The notes under the pieces: model-generated
Seen by the model: only the letters and a program-made list of their open reading frames with translations
Database searches by the model: none
Told to the model about the DNA's origin: nothing
DNA from: Silvanigrellaceae bacterium
Lineage (GTDB): Bacteria; Bdellovibrionota; Oligoflexia; Silvanigrellales; Silvanigrellaceae
NCBI GenBank assembly: GCA_947475135.1
Contig: CANJMU010000011.1
Span: 1-9,818 of the forward strand
DNA length: 9,818 nt
Reading direction: 5' to 3'
Shown here: piece after piece, positions 1 through 6,606 of the stretch
Layout: each line of letters begins with the position of its first letter
Position numbering within the stretch: position 1 is the first letter of the stretch
Translations under genes and position numbers: made by a program

Positions 1-609
1 AATATATTCAAGTTGTTCAGCTGTTCCAACAAGTAAATTGCGTCGTTTAAAATTAAGTAACAAAACAAAAGCACTGTAAAACTGCATTCCTTCCATACCA
101 ATGTAATACGCACACAAATTTTTTAAAAATGTGGCACGTCCCGCTTTTGTTTTTGTATTAAAATCAGGATTGAGCATTCCCTCTAAAAATTGATTTTGAA
201 AATCGTGTTTGTCTTTGATGGTTCCTGTTCTTTTAAATTCACTAAAAACTTCAATTTGATTCATGGAAAGAGATTCCACAATGTGAGCGTAGCTCCAGCT
301 ATGAATGCTTTCTTGAAAGGCTTGTGCTGTCAGGTATTGGCGGCACTCAGGGCTCGATAAATTTTTGTAAATGGCCATAATAATATTATCGCCCACAAGA
401 ACATCTGTGTTGGCAAAAAAACTCAATATTTTTTTGATGAGATGTCTTTCATCATTCGTTAAAGAATGAGGGCTTTTCCATTGGGCAATGTCCAGTGCCA
501 TGGAAATTTCTTGCGGGAGCCAATGGTTTTTGCATAAATTTTTAAATTCTTCCCAGGCCCAAGGATATTGAAATGGCATTAATTGTGTTTGAGTTTCATT
601 GATAAGCAT
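1..609 (-). CDS. nrdB: Class I ribonucleotide reductase small (beta, R2) subunit, partial: C-terminus cut by window start
   Basis: NrdB holds the diiron/tyrosyl-radical cofactor that starts reduction of ribonucleotides to deoxyribonucleotides by NrdA in the cytoplasm. I translated 203 residues by hand from ATG 609; the frame is still open at base 1. The usual length is about 320-380, so the last third is missing, including the later Glu/His ligands and the NrdA-docking tail. Visible family residues are Asp69 (ANTDVLVGDN), Glu100 and His103 (FQESIHSWSY), the radical Tyr107 four residues after His103, and Glu173 (GMEGMQFY). The surrounding sequence resembles Chlamydia-type R2, but Chlamydia has Phe at the radical site and Glu at the first ligand; here they are Tyr and Asp, as in ordinary tyrosyl-radical enzymes. 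There is no N-terminal ATP-cone. AAAGGA (622-617) lies 7 nt before the ATG. The gene follows nrdA by 44 bp with no terminator seen, so it is probably co-transcribed from the nrdA promoter. Confidence 0.95.
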   Translation of the reverse strand, partial: MLINETQTQLMPFQYPWAWEEFKNLCKNHWLPQEISMALDIAQWKSPHSLTNDERHLIKKILSFFANTDVLVGDNIIMAIYKNLSSPECRQYLTAQAFQESIHSWSYAHIVESLSMNQIEVFSEFKRTGTIKDKHDFQNQFLEGMLNPDFNTKTKAGRATFLKNLCAYYIGMEGMQFYSAFVLLLNFKRRNLLVGTAEQLEYI

Positions 610-653
610 AAAGAAGTCCTTTGAAAAGAGTTGATTTAAAAATAAAACTCAAA

Positions 654-3068
654 TTATTGACAAGATTCGCAGCTTGGATTGTCGATGGAACAGGCTTGGG
701 CTTGCATGGTTTCGTAATTTGTTGTTCTGCCGATTCCACCTTGACGTACCGAGGACATGCTCGTCACACTGGATTTTTCAACTCCAGAGGCCGCTTTAGT
801 CCTTAAATAATAAGTTGTTTTTAATCCGCAATGCCAAGCATAACGGTACATTTCATCGATTTTTTTACCACTTGGCGCACTCATATAAAGGTTCAGGCTT
901 TGTGCTTGATCAATAAAGACTTGTCTGACGGCAGCACAACGAATGAGCTGTTCTGGGGCAATATCAAAGGCCGTTTGGTACAATTCTTTCAGTTCCGATG
1001 GAATATTTAAATTAGCTAAGGAACCATCCGCGCGTTTGAGCTCTAAAGAAAGTTCTTCATTCCATAAATTAAGTTTTTTAAGGTCATCAATAAGGTACTC
1101 ATTAATGACAGTATAATCACCGCCCATATTGCTTTTTACGTAAAGATTTTTGTAAGTAGGCTCAATAGATTGCGTGCAATTAGAGATATTTGAAATTGTT
1201 GCAGTTGGTGCCACTGCCATGCACAAGCTATTGCGAATTCCACCTTTGACATATTGGCGAAGGTCATTCCAATTTAAATATTCATCAAAAAATCCGTCTT
1301 TTTCAAGCAAAGTCGATGTTAAATGAGTGATTCCTTTTTTATCTAAGTAGGTTTTTGGAACTTCCGGTAAGTTCACATGCCCACCTAAATATTCAACAGT
1401 GTCTAACGGAACAACGCCTTTGGACCACAAAGACCCAGAAAACGAAGAATAGGATCCTCGTTCACGAGCCAGTAAAGCAGAGGCCTGAATAGAAAAGTAA
1501 CCGATAAATTCTGTTATTTTAGAAGATAAGTAAACAGCTTCCGGGTGACTGTAAGGAATTTTTTTGATGTAGAGCACATCTTGAAAGCCCATAAACCCAA
1601 GGCCCACGGGGCGATGTCTTTCATTCGCTGTTTTTGCAGAAGGAATAGGATAAAAATTTTCTGTAATGACGTTATCGAGCATGCGCATTGCGACAAAAAC
1701 TGTTTTTTTCAGTGTTTCGTAAGGGGTTGGGGATAAAAAAATATTTTTTAAATTCAAAGATCCTAAGTTGCAAACAGCGGTTTCATCATCTTTGGTATTT
1801 AATGTAATTTCTGTGCACAAATTACTGCTGTGAATGGCTCCTTGGTGAAACTGAGAGCTTCTTAAATTGCAAGGATCTTTGAATGTCACCCACGGGTGTC
1901 CTGTTTCAAAAATCATCGTCAACATTTTGCGCCATAAGGAAACAGCATCGATGGTTTTGTAATTTTCTATTTTGCCATTTTGTGCTTTTTCTTCATATTT
2001 TAAATAAAGTTCACGAAACTTTTCGCCGTAGGCGTCATGCAAATCGGGGGTTTCGCTTGGGCAGAATAGTGTCCATCCACTCTGAGATTCAACGCGTTCT
2101 AAGAACAAATCAGGCACCCAACTTGCGGTATTCATGTCATGTGTGCGGCGGCGTTCGTCCCCTGTATTTTTGCGAAGCTCTAGGAAATCTTCAATATCGA
2201 GGTGCCAAAGTTCCAAATAAGCGCAGACAGCGCCTTTTCTTTTTCCACCTTGATTGACGGCGATTGTCGAAGAATCTTGGACCTTCATAAAAGGAATGAC
2301 CCCTTGGGAGCGTCCGTTTGTTCCCTTAATCCAGCTGCCACTTGCGCGGATATTCGTCCAGTCATTCCCAAGCCCACCGGCATATTTAGAAAGCATGGCA
2401 TTGTCGGAATATTGGCGATAAATATCGACCAAGCTATCTTGTGTGGTTGTTAGAAAACAAGATGACATTTGAGGATGGCATGTGCCCGCGTTGAAGAGTG
2501 TTGGTGTGCTTGGAACGTAAAGTAACTGGGAAATAACATCGTAGAATTCCGCAGCACGCTTCGTCGATTCCACAGCATTTTTTTCAGCTAAGGAAACACC
2601 CATAGCAACTCTCATCCAAAAATGTTGGAAGTTTTCATAGCGCGAATTTTTAACATGCAAAACATAACGGTCATAAACTGTATGTGCACCAAGGTAATCC
2701 ATCAGGTGATTTCGTGAATAATCAATCTTTGAATTTAAAAAATTGAGGTCCAATTCTAAAAGTCTTGGGGTCAAGTGATTCTGTTTAACACCGAATTGAA
2801 CATATTGGGTCAGGGAAGGATAAAACTTTTCGGCTTCTGGTAGACTTGATCTTTGAGTAAGGGCCCCTAAAGTTGCGCAGGTTTCCAATCTTAATTTTTC
2901 ACAAAGAAGAGAGGATGCTAAATAGGAATATTCACGACCGCGTTCAATCAACGGGCGAATATTAAGAATTAAGTTTTCAAGGTCTTCGTTCAAATCAATA
3001 TGAGATAAATTGAAACTAGAAAAATGAAACAAAGGATGATGAGGAAGAGAGTTCGCAGACGCTTTCAT
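654..3068 (-). CDS. nrdA: Class I ribonucleoside-diphosphate reductase large (alpha, R1) subunit, without ATP-cone
   Basis: Catalytic subunit that reduces ribonucleoside diphosphates with NrdB. I take ATG 3068 as start (804 aa). The frame also opens three codons earlier at GTG 3077, but that GTG belongs to the Shine-Dalgarno AAAGGTG (3081-3075), which sits 6 nt before ATG 3068; an in-frame TGA lies two codons above the GTG. From ATG 3068: redox Cys204 (MSSCF); substrate-site triad Asn416, thiyl Cys418 and Glu420 (SNLCTE); partner Cys433 (AVCNLGS); radical-relay pair Tyr753-Tyr754 (KTTYYL); C-terminal shuttle cysteines Cys800 and Cys803 (CESC). The specificity-site region (QDSLVDIY, then NIRASGS) is present. 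The N-terminus is short: the conserved YSYLASSLL helix starts near residue 47, and no KRDG-type ATP-cone precedes it. This predicts no dATP on/off switch in the enzyme. nrdB follows after 44 bp. A promoter with two NrdR-like boxes lies directly upstream. Confidence 0.97.
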   Translation of the reverse strand: MKASANSLPHHPLFHFSSFNLSHIDLNEDLENLILNIRPLIERGREYSYLASSLLCEKLRLETCATLGALTQRSSLPEAEKFYPSLTQYVQFGVKQNHLTPRLLELDLNFLNSKIDYSRNHLMDYLGAHTVYDRYVLHVKNSRYENFQHFWMRVAMGVSLAEKNAVESTKRAAEFYDVISQLLYVPSTPTLFNAGTCHPQMSSCFLTTTQDSLVDIYRQYSDNAMLSKYAGGLGNDWTNIRASGSWIKGTNGRSQGVIPFMKVQDSSTIAVNQGGKRKGAVCAYLELWHLDIEDFLELRKNTGDERRRTHDMNTASWVPDLFLERVESQSGWTLFCPSETPDLHDAYGEKFRELYLKYEEKAQNGKIENYKTIDAVSLWRKMLTMIFETGHPWVTFKDPCNLRSSQFHQGAIHSSNLCTEITLNTKDDETAVCNLGSLNLKNIFLSPTPYETLKKTVFVAMRMLDNVITENFYPIPSAKTANERHRPVGLGFMGFQDVLYIKKIPYSHPEAVYLSSKITEFIGYFSIQASALLARERGSYSSFSGSLWSKGVVPLDTVEYLGGHVNLPEVPKTYLDKKGITHLTSTLLEKDGFFDEYLNWNDLRQYVKGGIRNSLCMAVAPTATISNISNCTQSIEPTYKNLYVKSNMGGDYTVINEYLIDDLKKLNLWNEELSLELKRADGSLANLNIPSELKELYQTAFDIAPEQLIRCAAVRQVFIDQAQSLNLYMSAPSGKKIDEMYRYAWHCGLKTTYYLRTKAASGVEKSSVTSMSSVRQGGIGRTTNYETMQAQACSIDNPSCESCQ

Positions 3069-3088
3069 AAGTGACACCTTTCATTGAA

Positions 3089-3104
3089 ATACCATATCTA
3101 GTGT
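3089..3104. promoter_or_regulatory. NrdR-box-like operator, proximal
   Basis: The 16-mer ATACCATATCTAGTGT matches 13 of 16 positions of the near-palindromic NrdR-box pattern (ACAC-TATATATA-GTGT as I recall it). It overlaps the candidate -10 and start region of nrdA. NrdR is the dATP/ATP-sensing repressor of ribonucleotide reductase genes; its gene is not in the window. The case rests mainly on the second box at the expected spacing. Confidence 0.65.
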
Positions 3105-3130
3105 TACAGTGAGTGCAGACACACTGTCAA
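3101..3130 (-). promoter_or_regulatory. Candidate sigma70-type promoter of nrdAB
   Basis: Read on the minus strand, a perfect -35 hexamer TTGACA (3130-3125) is followed after 18 bp by TAACAC (3106-3101), a weak -10 with three of six matches to TATAAT. Transcription would start near 3095, giving a leader of about 27 nt that contains the nrdA Shine-Dalgarno. Both elements are overlapped by NrdR-box-like sequences. The -35 is convincing; the -10 assignment is tentative. Confidence 0.55.
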
Positions 3131-3136
3131 TAGCGT
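3121..3136. promoter_or_regulatory. NrdR-box-like operator, distal
   Basis: The 16-mer ACACTGTCAATAGCGT matches 12 of 16 positions of the recalled NrdR pattern and contains the nrdA -35 hexamer (3125-3130). Its first base is 32 bp from that of the proximal box, with 16 bp between boxes. This is about three helical turns, the arrangement known for paired NrdR boxes in other bacteria. Binding here would block RNA polymerase. Confidence 0.6.
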
Positions 3137-3177
3137 GGCGTCAAAAGGCCTCGGGTTGAAACAAATGAAAGGCTGGA

Positions 3178-3570
3178 TTAGATAATTTCCCGGCCAGCAA
3201 TCGTTCCTGCTGCGCGAGAAGAACATCCACAGGTGCGATTGCCACTGGATTCGAAATGTCCACCACAAGTTAAACAGCGGCGCACACGAATGACAATAGG
3301 CGATAAACCTGAAAGTTTACGGGCCAAATTTTTTTGTTCAATGTCTTTGATGACGCTTGGAGGAAGAGTTTTAATGCGAGCGGTAGGAACGGGATTTATG
3401 GTATCATGAGCACTTGGATTGATAACTTTAGGGCTGGGTGGTGTGACGCTTTCTGAATGTGAAGAATCTGCATAGAAAGTTTGTGGGATACGAGTAAGCA
3501 TGTCATATTTCCTTGTCAAAAAAAGGACTTCGGTTTGCTCAGGAAGTGTCAAACTAGAGGAAAATTTCAT
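3178..3570 (-). CDS. Unrecognised 130-aa protein with C-terminal four-Cys zinc-ribbon-like motif
   Basis: I do not recognise the full protein. Residues 1-60 are Ser/Pro/Thr-rich and look disordered; residues 65-95 are basic and may be partly helical. The C-terminus carries RRCLTCGGHF followed by NRTCGC: cysteines 99, 102, 114 and 116, the spacing of a small zinc ribbon, followed by a short 14-residue tail. Similar RRCLxC/NRxCxxC modules occur in short uncharacterised bacterial proteins, as I recall. A role in nucleic-acid binding is possible but not shown. ATG 3570 has AAGGA (3580-3576) at 5 nt. An internal ATG at 3501 also has AAGGA 8 nt before it and would drop the first 23 residues. The gene reads toward nrdA, 109 bp away, but nrdA has its own promoter. 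It is not NrdR, which has an N-terminal zinc ribbon and an ATP-cone. Confidence 0.7.
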   Translation of the reverse strand: MKFSSSLTLPEQTEVLFLTRKYDMLTRIPQTFYADSSHSESVTPPSPKVINPSAHDTINPVPTARIKTLPPSVIKDIEQKNLARKLSGLSPIVIRVRRCLTCGGHFESSGNRTCGCSSRAAGTIAGREII

Positions 3571-3578
3571 AAAAATCC

Positions 3579-3592
3579 TTGATTTAAATCAA
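3579..3592. promoter_or_regulatory. Perfect FNR/CRP-type palindrome TTGAT-N4-ATCAA
   Basis: TTGATTTAAATCAA is a perfect 14-bp inverted repeat and an exact match to the FNR-box pattern TTGAT-N4-ATCAA. It lies in the 46-bp spacer between the divergent zinc-ribbon gene (minus) and lipoprotein gene (plus). Its centre is 15-16 nt before ATG 3570 and 31-32 nt before ATG 3617, and it touches the Shine-Dalgarno of the minus gene. That position suits repression better than activation from -41.5, unless the minus gene uses the internal start at 3501. In AT-rich DNA a chance match is possible. Confidence 0.45.
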
Positions 3593-3616
3593 TTTTGTTG
3601 AGCGAGTTTCAAAACT

Positions 3617-5263
3617 ATGGCTAACATTCTAAAATCGTTCCTGTTTTTATACGTTATTTTTGGATTTTTTTTGTCTTGCCTTTCAAAAAATGGAGGGGAA
3701 AAAATAAAATCTGATGTGAACAGTCCCTCTCAATTTCAAAAAACGAAAGAGAATGATTATTTTTTTGGTCAGAATTTTTCCTTCAGAAATCATAAAAAAT
3801 TAGAAAATCTTTGGCTTCCTTTTGCACTTATTTCAGAAAATCAAAAGATAGAACAAGAGTCTGATTTCTATTTAGGAAGTTACAATGATCAGGATGAATT
3901 TGTGCCCTCTCCTCAAAAAGGTTTTTGTAAAATACTCAATTCAAATTATTTTTCTGAAAAAAAGTTGTACCAATTTCGGGCGAAAAATAACAAAGACTCC
4001 AATGAATTATTTTTTATTTTTTCTAAAAATGAATCGACACCAGTCGCAGCGGTACGATTGGATGATCGCGGAGTGGGGCGATGTTTTTTACCTGATGAGT
4101 CCTATTATGCGAGTCTTAGTTATGGACTGCAAAGAAAAGCTGTTTTTTTTGAGTCCAATCAAAATGAAATTCCCCTTCCTTTGTATTCAAAAAAAATTTT
4201 AAATATCGAGGTCAATAATAAAAGTTTTATAAAACAAGGGGATTTGATTCGAATAGGACGCAGGGAATACGACTATTCAGATTTAAAGGATTTGCAGGAA
4301 CTTGCCGGGGATATGAAGGATGATCTTTACAGCACAGGGAATGATATCACTCAGGATTTGGGAGTTGATGAATATTTAAAAACAACACTTCTTGTGAGCA
4401 AAGACCGCTTGCAGATTGCTTTAGATGAAGGGGCTTATCGGGTTGTTGTTCTTAGAAAAAATAGAGTGCTATGCTTTTCTGATGTGGATCTTTTTAAAAA
4501 TGAAAAATGGGATTTAAGTTGCCCTTTTTCCGATGACATTGGGTTTGTTGAAGAAAATGTTTTTGAATTTCAAAATAAAATTTATTATGCAGATCCGAAT
4601 TTGATAGGAAGAAAATATTCATTTTATTGGCCTTTTCAACAGTGGTTTTTTTCTGATATTCAAGGAATATTATTGCAAAAAATACCAGAAAAAAAAGAAG
4701 GTAACAAATATGTTATTATCTACAAACCACTGAAGGATGAAAAAGAAATTGCATCTGCGATTGAATTGCCAGAAGAACTCAATTTAGATATTAAAAACAG
4801 TCAAGATCAAAATTCGACTTATAAAATTCCATTTGCACAATATTATGAGATTGTAACCGTGAAACATAAGGGTAAAATTGCATTGAATCATTATCAAAAA
4901 AGCAATGGTGCCAATTTAAAAATTTTGACTGCAACAGAAAAAAATGGAAATTTTGTTTTTGACTCAAATAATATTGTCATTCGTTTTCGATTATTTATTC
5001 CTTCCTGGAATTCGACAAATCGTGTGGAGCTGTATGTTGATGGTGATTTATACACAAGATGGGTAATAAGCAGAGATAATTTTTCTCAATTTGTGACAAA
5101 AAGTTTTGAAGGAAAAATTTCAAAAAATAAAAATTTTAAGATAAAATTTATGGCCAAGGGTGATGTTTCTTTACCTGATTTTATTTATGGTCAGGATGGC
5201 TGGTTTCCTTTGCTTGAAACGCAAACTTATTGTGTTGATATTGAAAATACAGGGAAATGTTAA
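3617..5263 (+). CDS. Predicted lipoprotein of unknown function, 548 aa, with six extra cysteines
   Basis: I do not recognise this protein with confidence. The N-terminus has one Lys, a hydrophobic stretch (residues 8-19) and a lipobox-like FLSC, so it is probably lipidated at Cys21 and exported; Phe at -3 is less usual. The mature part is rich in Lys, Asp, Asn and aromatic residues and looks like beta-rich extracytoplasmic domains. Besides Cys21 there are six cysteines (104, 156, 286, 302, 539, 548), an even number that fits disulfides. The stretch near 456-476 (FRLFIPSWN, then VELYVDG) recalls the C-terminal beta domain of CehA/McbA-type PHP proteins, but no DxHxH metal motif is present, so no enzyme activity is claimed. 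The Shine-Dalgarno is weak (GAG, 10 nt before ATG). The next gene, a disulfide-forming enzyme, begins 17 bp after the stop. Base composition is visibly more AT-rich than nrdA or hemL. Confidence 0.8.
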   Translation: MANILKSFLFLYVIFGFFLSCLSKNGGEKIKSDVNSPSQFQKTKENDYFFGQNFSFRNHKKLENLWLPFALISENQKIEQESDFYLGSYNDQDEFVPSPQKGFCKILNSNYFSEKKLYQFRAKNNKDSNELFFIFSKNESTPVAAVRLDDRGVGRCFLPDESYYASLSYGLQRKAVFFESNQNEIPLPLYSKKILNIEVNNKSFIKQGDLIRIGRREYDYSDLKDLQELAGDMKDDLYSTGNDITQDLGVDEYLKTTLLVSKDRLQIALDEGAYRVVVLRKNRVLCFSDVDLFKNEKWDLSCPFSDDIGFVEENVFEFQNKIYYADPNLIGRKYSFYWPFQQWFFSDIQGILLQKIPEKKEGNKYVIIYKPLKDEKEIASAIELPEELNLDIKNSQDQNSTYKIPFAQYYEIVTVKHKGKIALNHYQKSNGANLKILTATEKNGNFVFDSNNIVIRFRLFIPSWNSTNRVELYVDGDLYTRWVISRDNFSQFVTKSFEGKISKNKNFKIKFMAKGDVSLPDFIYGQDGWFPLLETQTYCVDIENTGKC

Positions 5264-5280
5264 TCAAAAGGAATTTTTTT

Positions 5281-6606
5281 ATGAAGACAGAAAAAAATGT
5301 AAATCAGATTCAATGGGTGTCCTTAATTATTTCAGTTGTTGGATTTTTTGTGTCACTTTACGCGTTATATCTGCATATTATAAATTATTTAAAACCAGGT
5401 CATGGTTCGCTTTGTGATATTAATAGTCAAATAAGCTGCTCTTCGGTTATAGGCAGTCACTACGGAGAGTTGCTGAATATTCCCTTGGGTAGTTACGGTA
5501 TGACTTATTTTATAGCTATTCTGATGCTTTCCTTACTGCCAAAAATAACTTATGTGAATGAAAAAACGATGAGTCTTATTGGAATATTGATCTCTGCAAT
5601 CGGTATGGGTGCTGTCCTTGGGCTTGTTTATGTTTCTTATTTTATACTCAAGATTATTTGTCCTACATGCACTATTATTCATATTTTAGTTTTTTTATTT
5701 ACGATATATCAAATTTATTGTTACTTTAAAAGTCGGAAACACGGAAAATTTATTTCCAATGCATTCGTCAGTTATCTCTGTGTTTTTTCTTTATTAGGGG
5801 TTCCGCCGTTGGCGATTGGACTAATAGCCCCTTTGATTATGAATAAAATAATCGAACCAGCAGCAGAAAAAAAAGTGGTGATACCGAAGGATCAGATCAA
5901 TTTAGAAAAATTACAAAAAAATAATGAAGATGCGTCTTTCAATTCTCAGAAAAAGAGTGAGGCTCTGTTAGCCCAAAATCAAAATATTAAAAATCTGTTT
6001 TTAACATTTAACAAAACAAATTTTGTTGGGAATGGAGAGGATTTTCGCAAAGGAAGTGATGATGCACCTGTCATTGTTCAAATGTTTTCTGATTTTGGTT
6101 GTCCCCATTGCCGCGATGCCAATGAAGCTCTTTCTCAAGCGCAAATAACGATGGGTTTTGATAAAGTTTTGTTTATTTATCGTTTTTTTCCTTTAAGTAA
6201 CAAATGCAATCCTTACATTCAAAGCGAAGGTTGGTATGTTTACACGTGTGATTTGTCCGAGGCCGCACGTTGTGCAGGAGATCAGGGGTCTTTTTTCCCT
6301 ATGAAAGATTGGGCATTTCAGGGCCAAGAATGGTCCGATTCACAAAGAGCACAAAATTTTTCGAGGGCAGGTTTAATCGGTCAAGCAAAAAGTTTGGGAA
6401 TGGATGCCAATATCTTTGAAAAATGTCTTTCGAGTCATCAAGAATTGCAAAAAATAAAAGAGGATGCGGGTTTGGCGAATTTGCAAAAAATTCAGGGCAC
6501 ACCACTTATTCTGATTAACGGAATAGAATATAAGGGAACCCATTCGCCAGACGCTTTTGTTCAGGCCTTCCAAAAAGCTTTCCAAGAAAATGGAGTGACT
6601 CGATAA
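5281..6606 (+). CDS. VKOR-DsbA fusion: membrane vitamin K epoxide reductase-like domain with periplasmic thioredoxin-fold domain
   Basis: A self-contained disulfide-bond-forming enzyme. The VKOR half passes electrons to membrane quinone, re-oxidising the DsbA-like half, which oxidises cysteines in exported proteins. Start ATG 5281 (441 aa) has AAAAGGAA (5266-5273) 7 nt before it; an in-frame ATG at 5257 overlaps the previous stop and lacks such a site. VKOR half: about five hydrophobic segments (near 13-32, 72-87, 98-123, 131-148, 163-190), loop cysteines Cys45 and Cys53 (ISCSS), NIPLGSYG (67-73) and the quinone-side CPTC (127-130). After a Lys/Asn-rich linker (195-250) comes the thioredoxin fold with CPHC (274-277) and cis-Pro408 (GTPLILING). 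Extra cysteines at 309, 323, 331 and 382 are typical of this fused DsbA type. The stop overlaps the next start by one base (TAATG), implying translational coupling. Confidence 0.93.
   Translation: MKTEKNVNQIQWVSLIISVVGFFVSLYALYLHIINYLKPGHGSLCDINSQISCSSVIGSHYGELLNIPLGSYGMTYFIAILMLSLLPKITYVNEKTMSLIGILISAIGMGAVLGLVYVSYFILKIICPTCTIIHILVFLFTIYQIYCYFKSRKHGKFISNAFVSYLCVFSLLGVPPLAIGLIAPLIMNKIIEPAAEKKVVIPKDQINLEKLQKNNEDASFNSQKKSEALLAQNQNIKNLFLTFNKTNFVGNGEDFRKGSDDAPVIVQMFSDFGCPHCRDANEALSQAQITMGFDKVLFIYRFFPLSNKCNPYIQSEGWYVYTCDLSEAARCAGDQGSFFPMKDWAFQGQEWSDSQRAQNFSRAGLIGQAKSLGMDANIFEKCLSSHQELQKIKEDAGLANLQKIQGTPLILINGIEYKGTHSPDAFVQAFQKAFQENGVTR

Noticed and set aside
1883..2257. Plus-strand open frame of 124 codons inside nrdA
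   Set aside because: It lies wholly antisense to strongly conserved nrdA codons, has no family resemblance, and is explained as a shadow frame.
3069..3077. GTG 3077 as start of nrdA
   Set aside because: The GTG is the end of the Shine-Dalgarno AAAGGTG that serves ATG 3068 at 6-nt spacing, so the shorter form is preferred.
3137..3177. Possible rho-independent terminator after the zinc-ribbon gene
   Set aside because: The GC-containing stretch (AGGCCTCGGG on the plus strand) gives no stable stem followed by a T-run on the minus strand.
3178..3570. The zinc-ribbon protein as NrdR itself
   Set aside because: NrdR has its zinc ribbon at the N-terminus followed by an ATP-cone and is about 150 aa; here the ribbon is C-terminal and there is no cone.
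4143..4196. Runs of eight T and eight A in the lipoprotein gene as phase-variation tracts
   Set aside because: Similar 7-8 base A/T runs occur throughout this AT-rich window, including hemL and the exporter gene, so nothing marks these as contingency sites.
5257..5280. ATG 5257 as start of the VKOR-DsbA gene
   Set aside because: It overlaps the lipoprotein stop and has no ribosome site, while ATG 5281 has AAAAGGAA at ideal distance; the eight extra residues add no domain.
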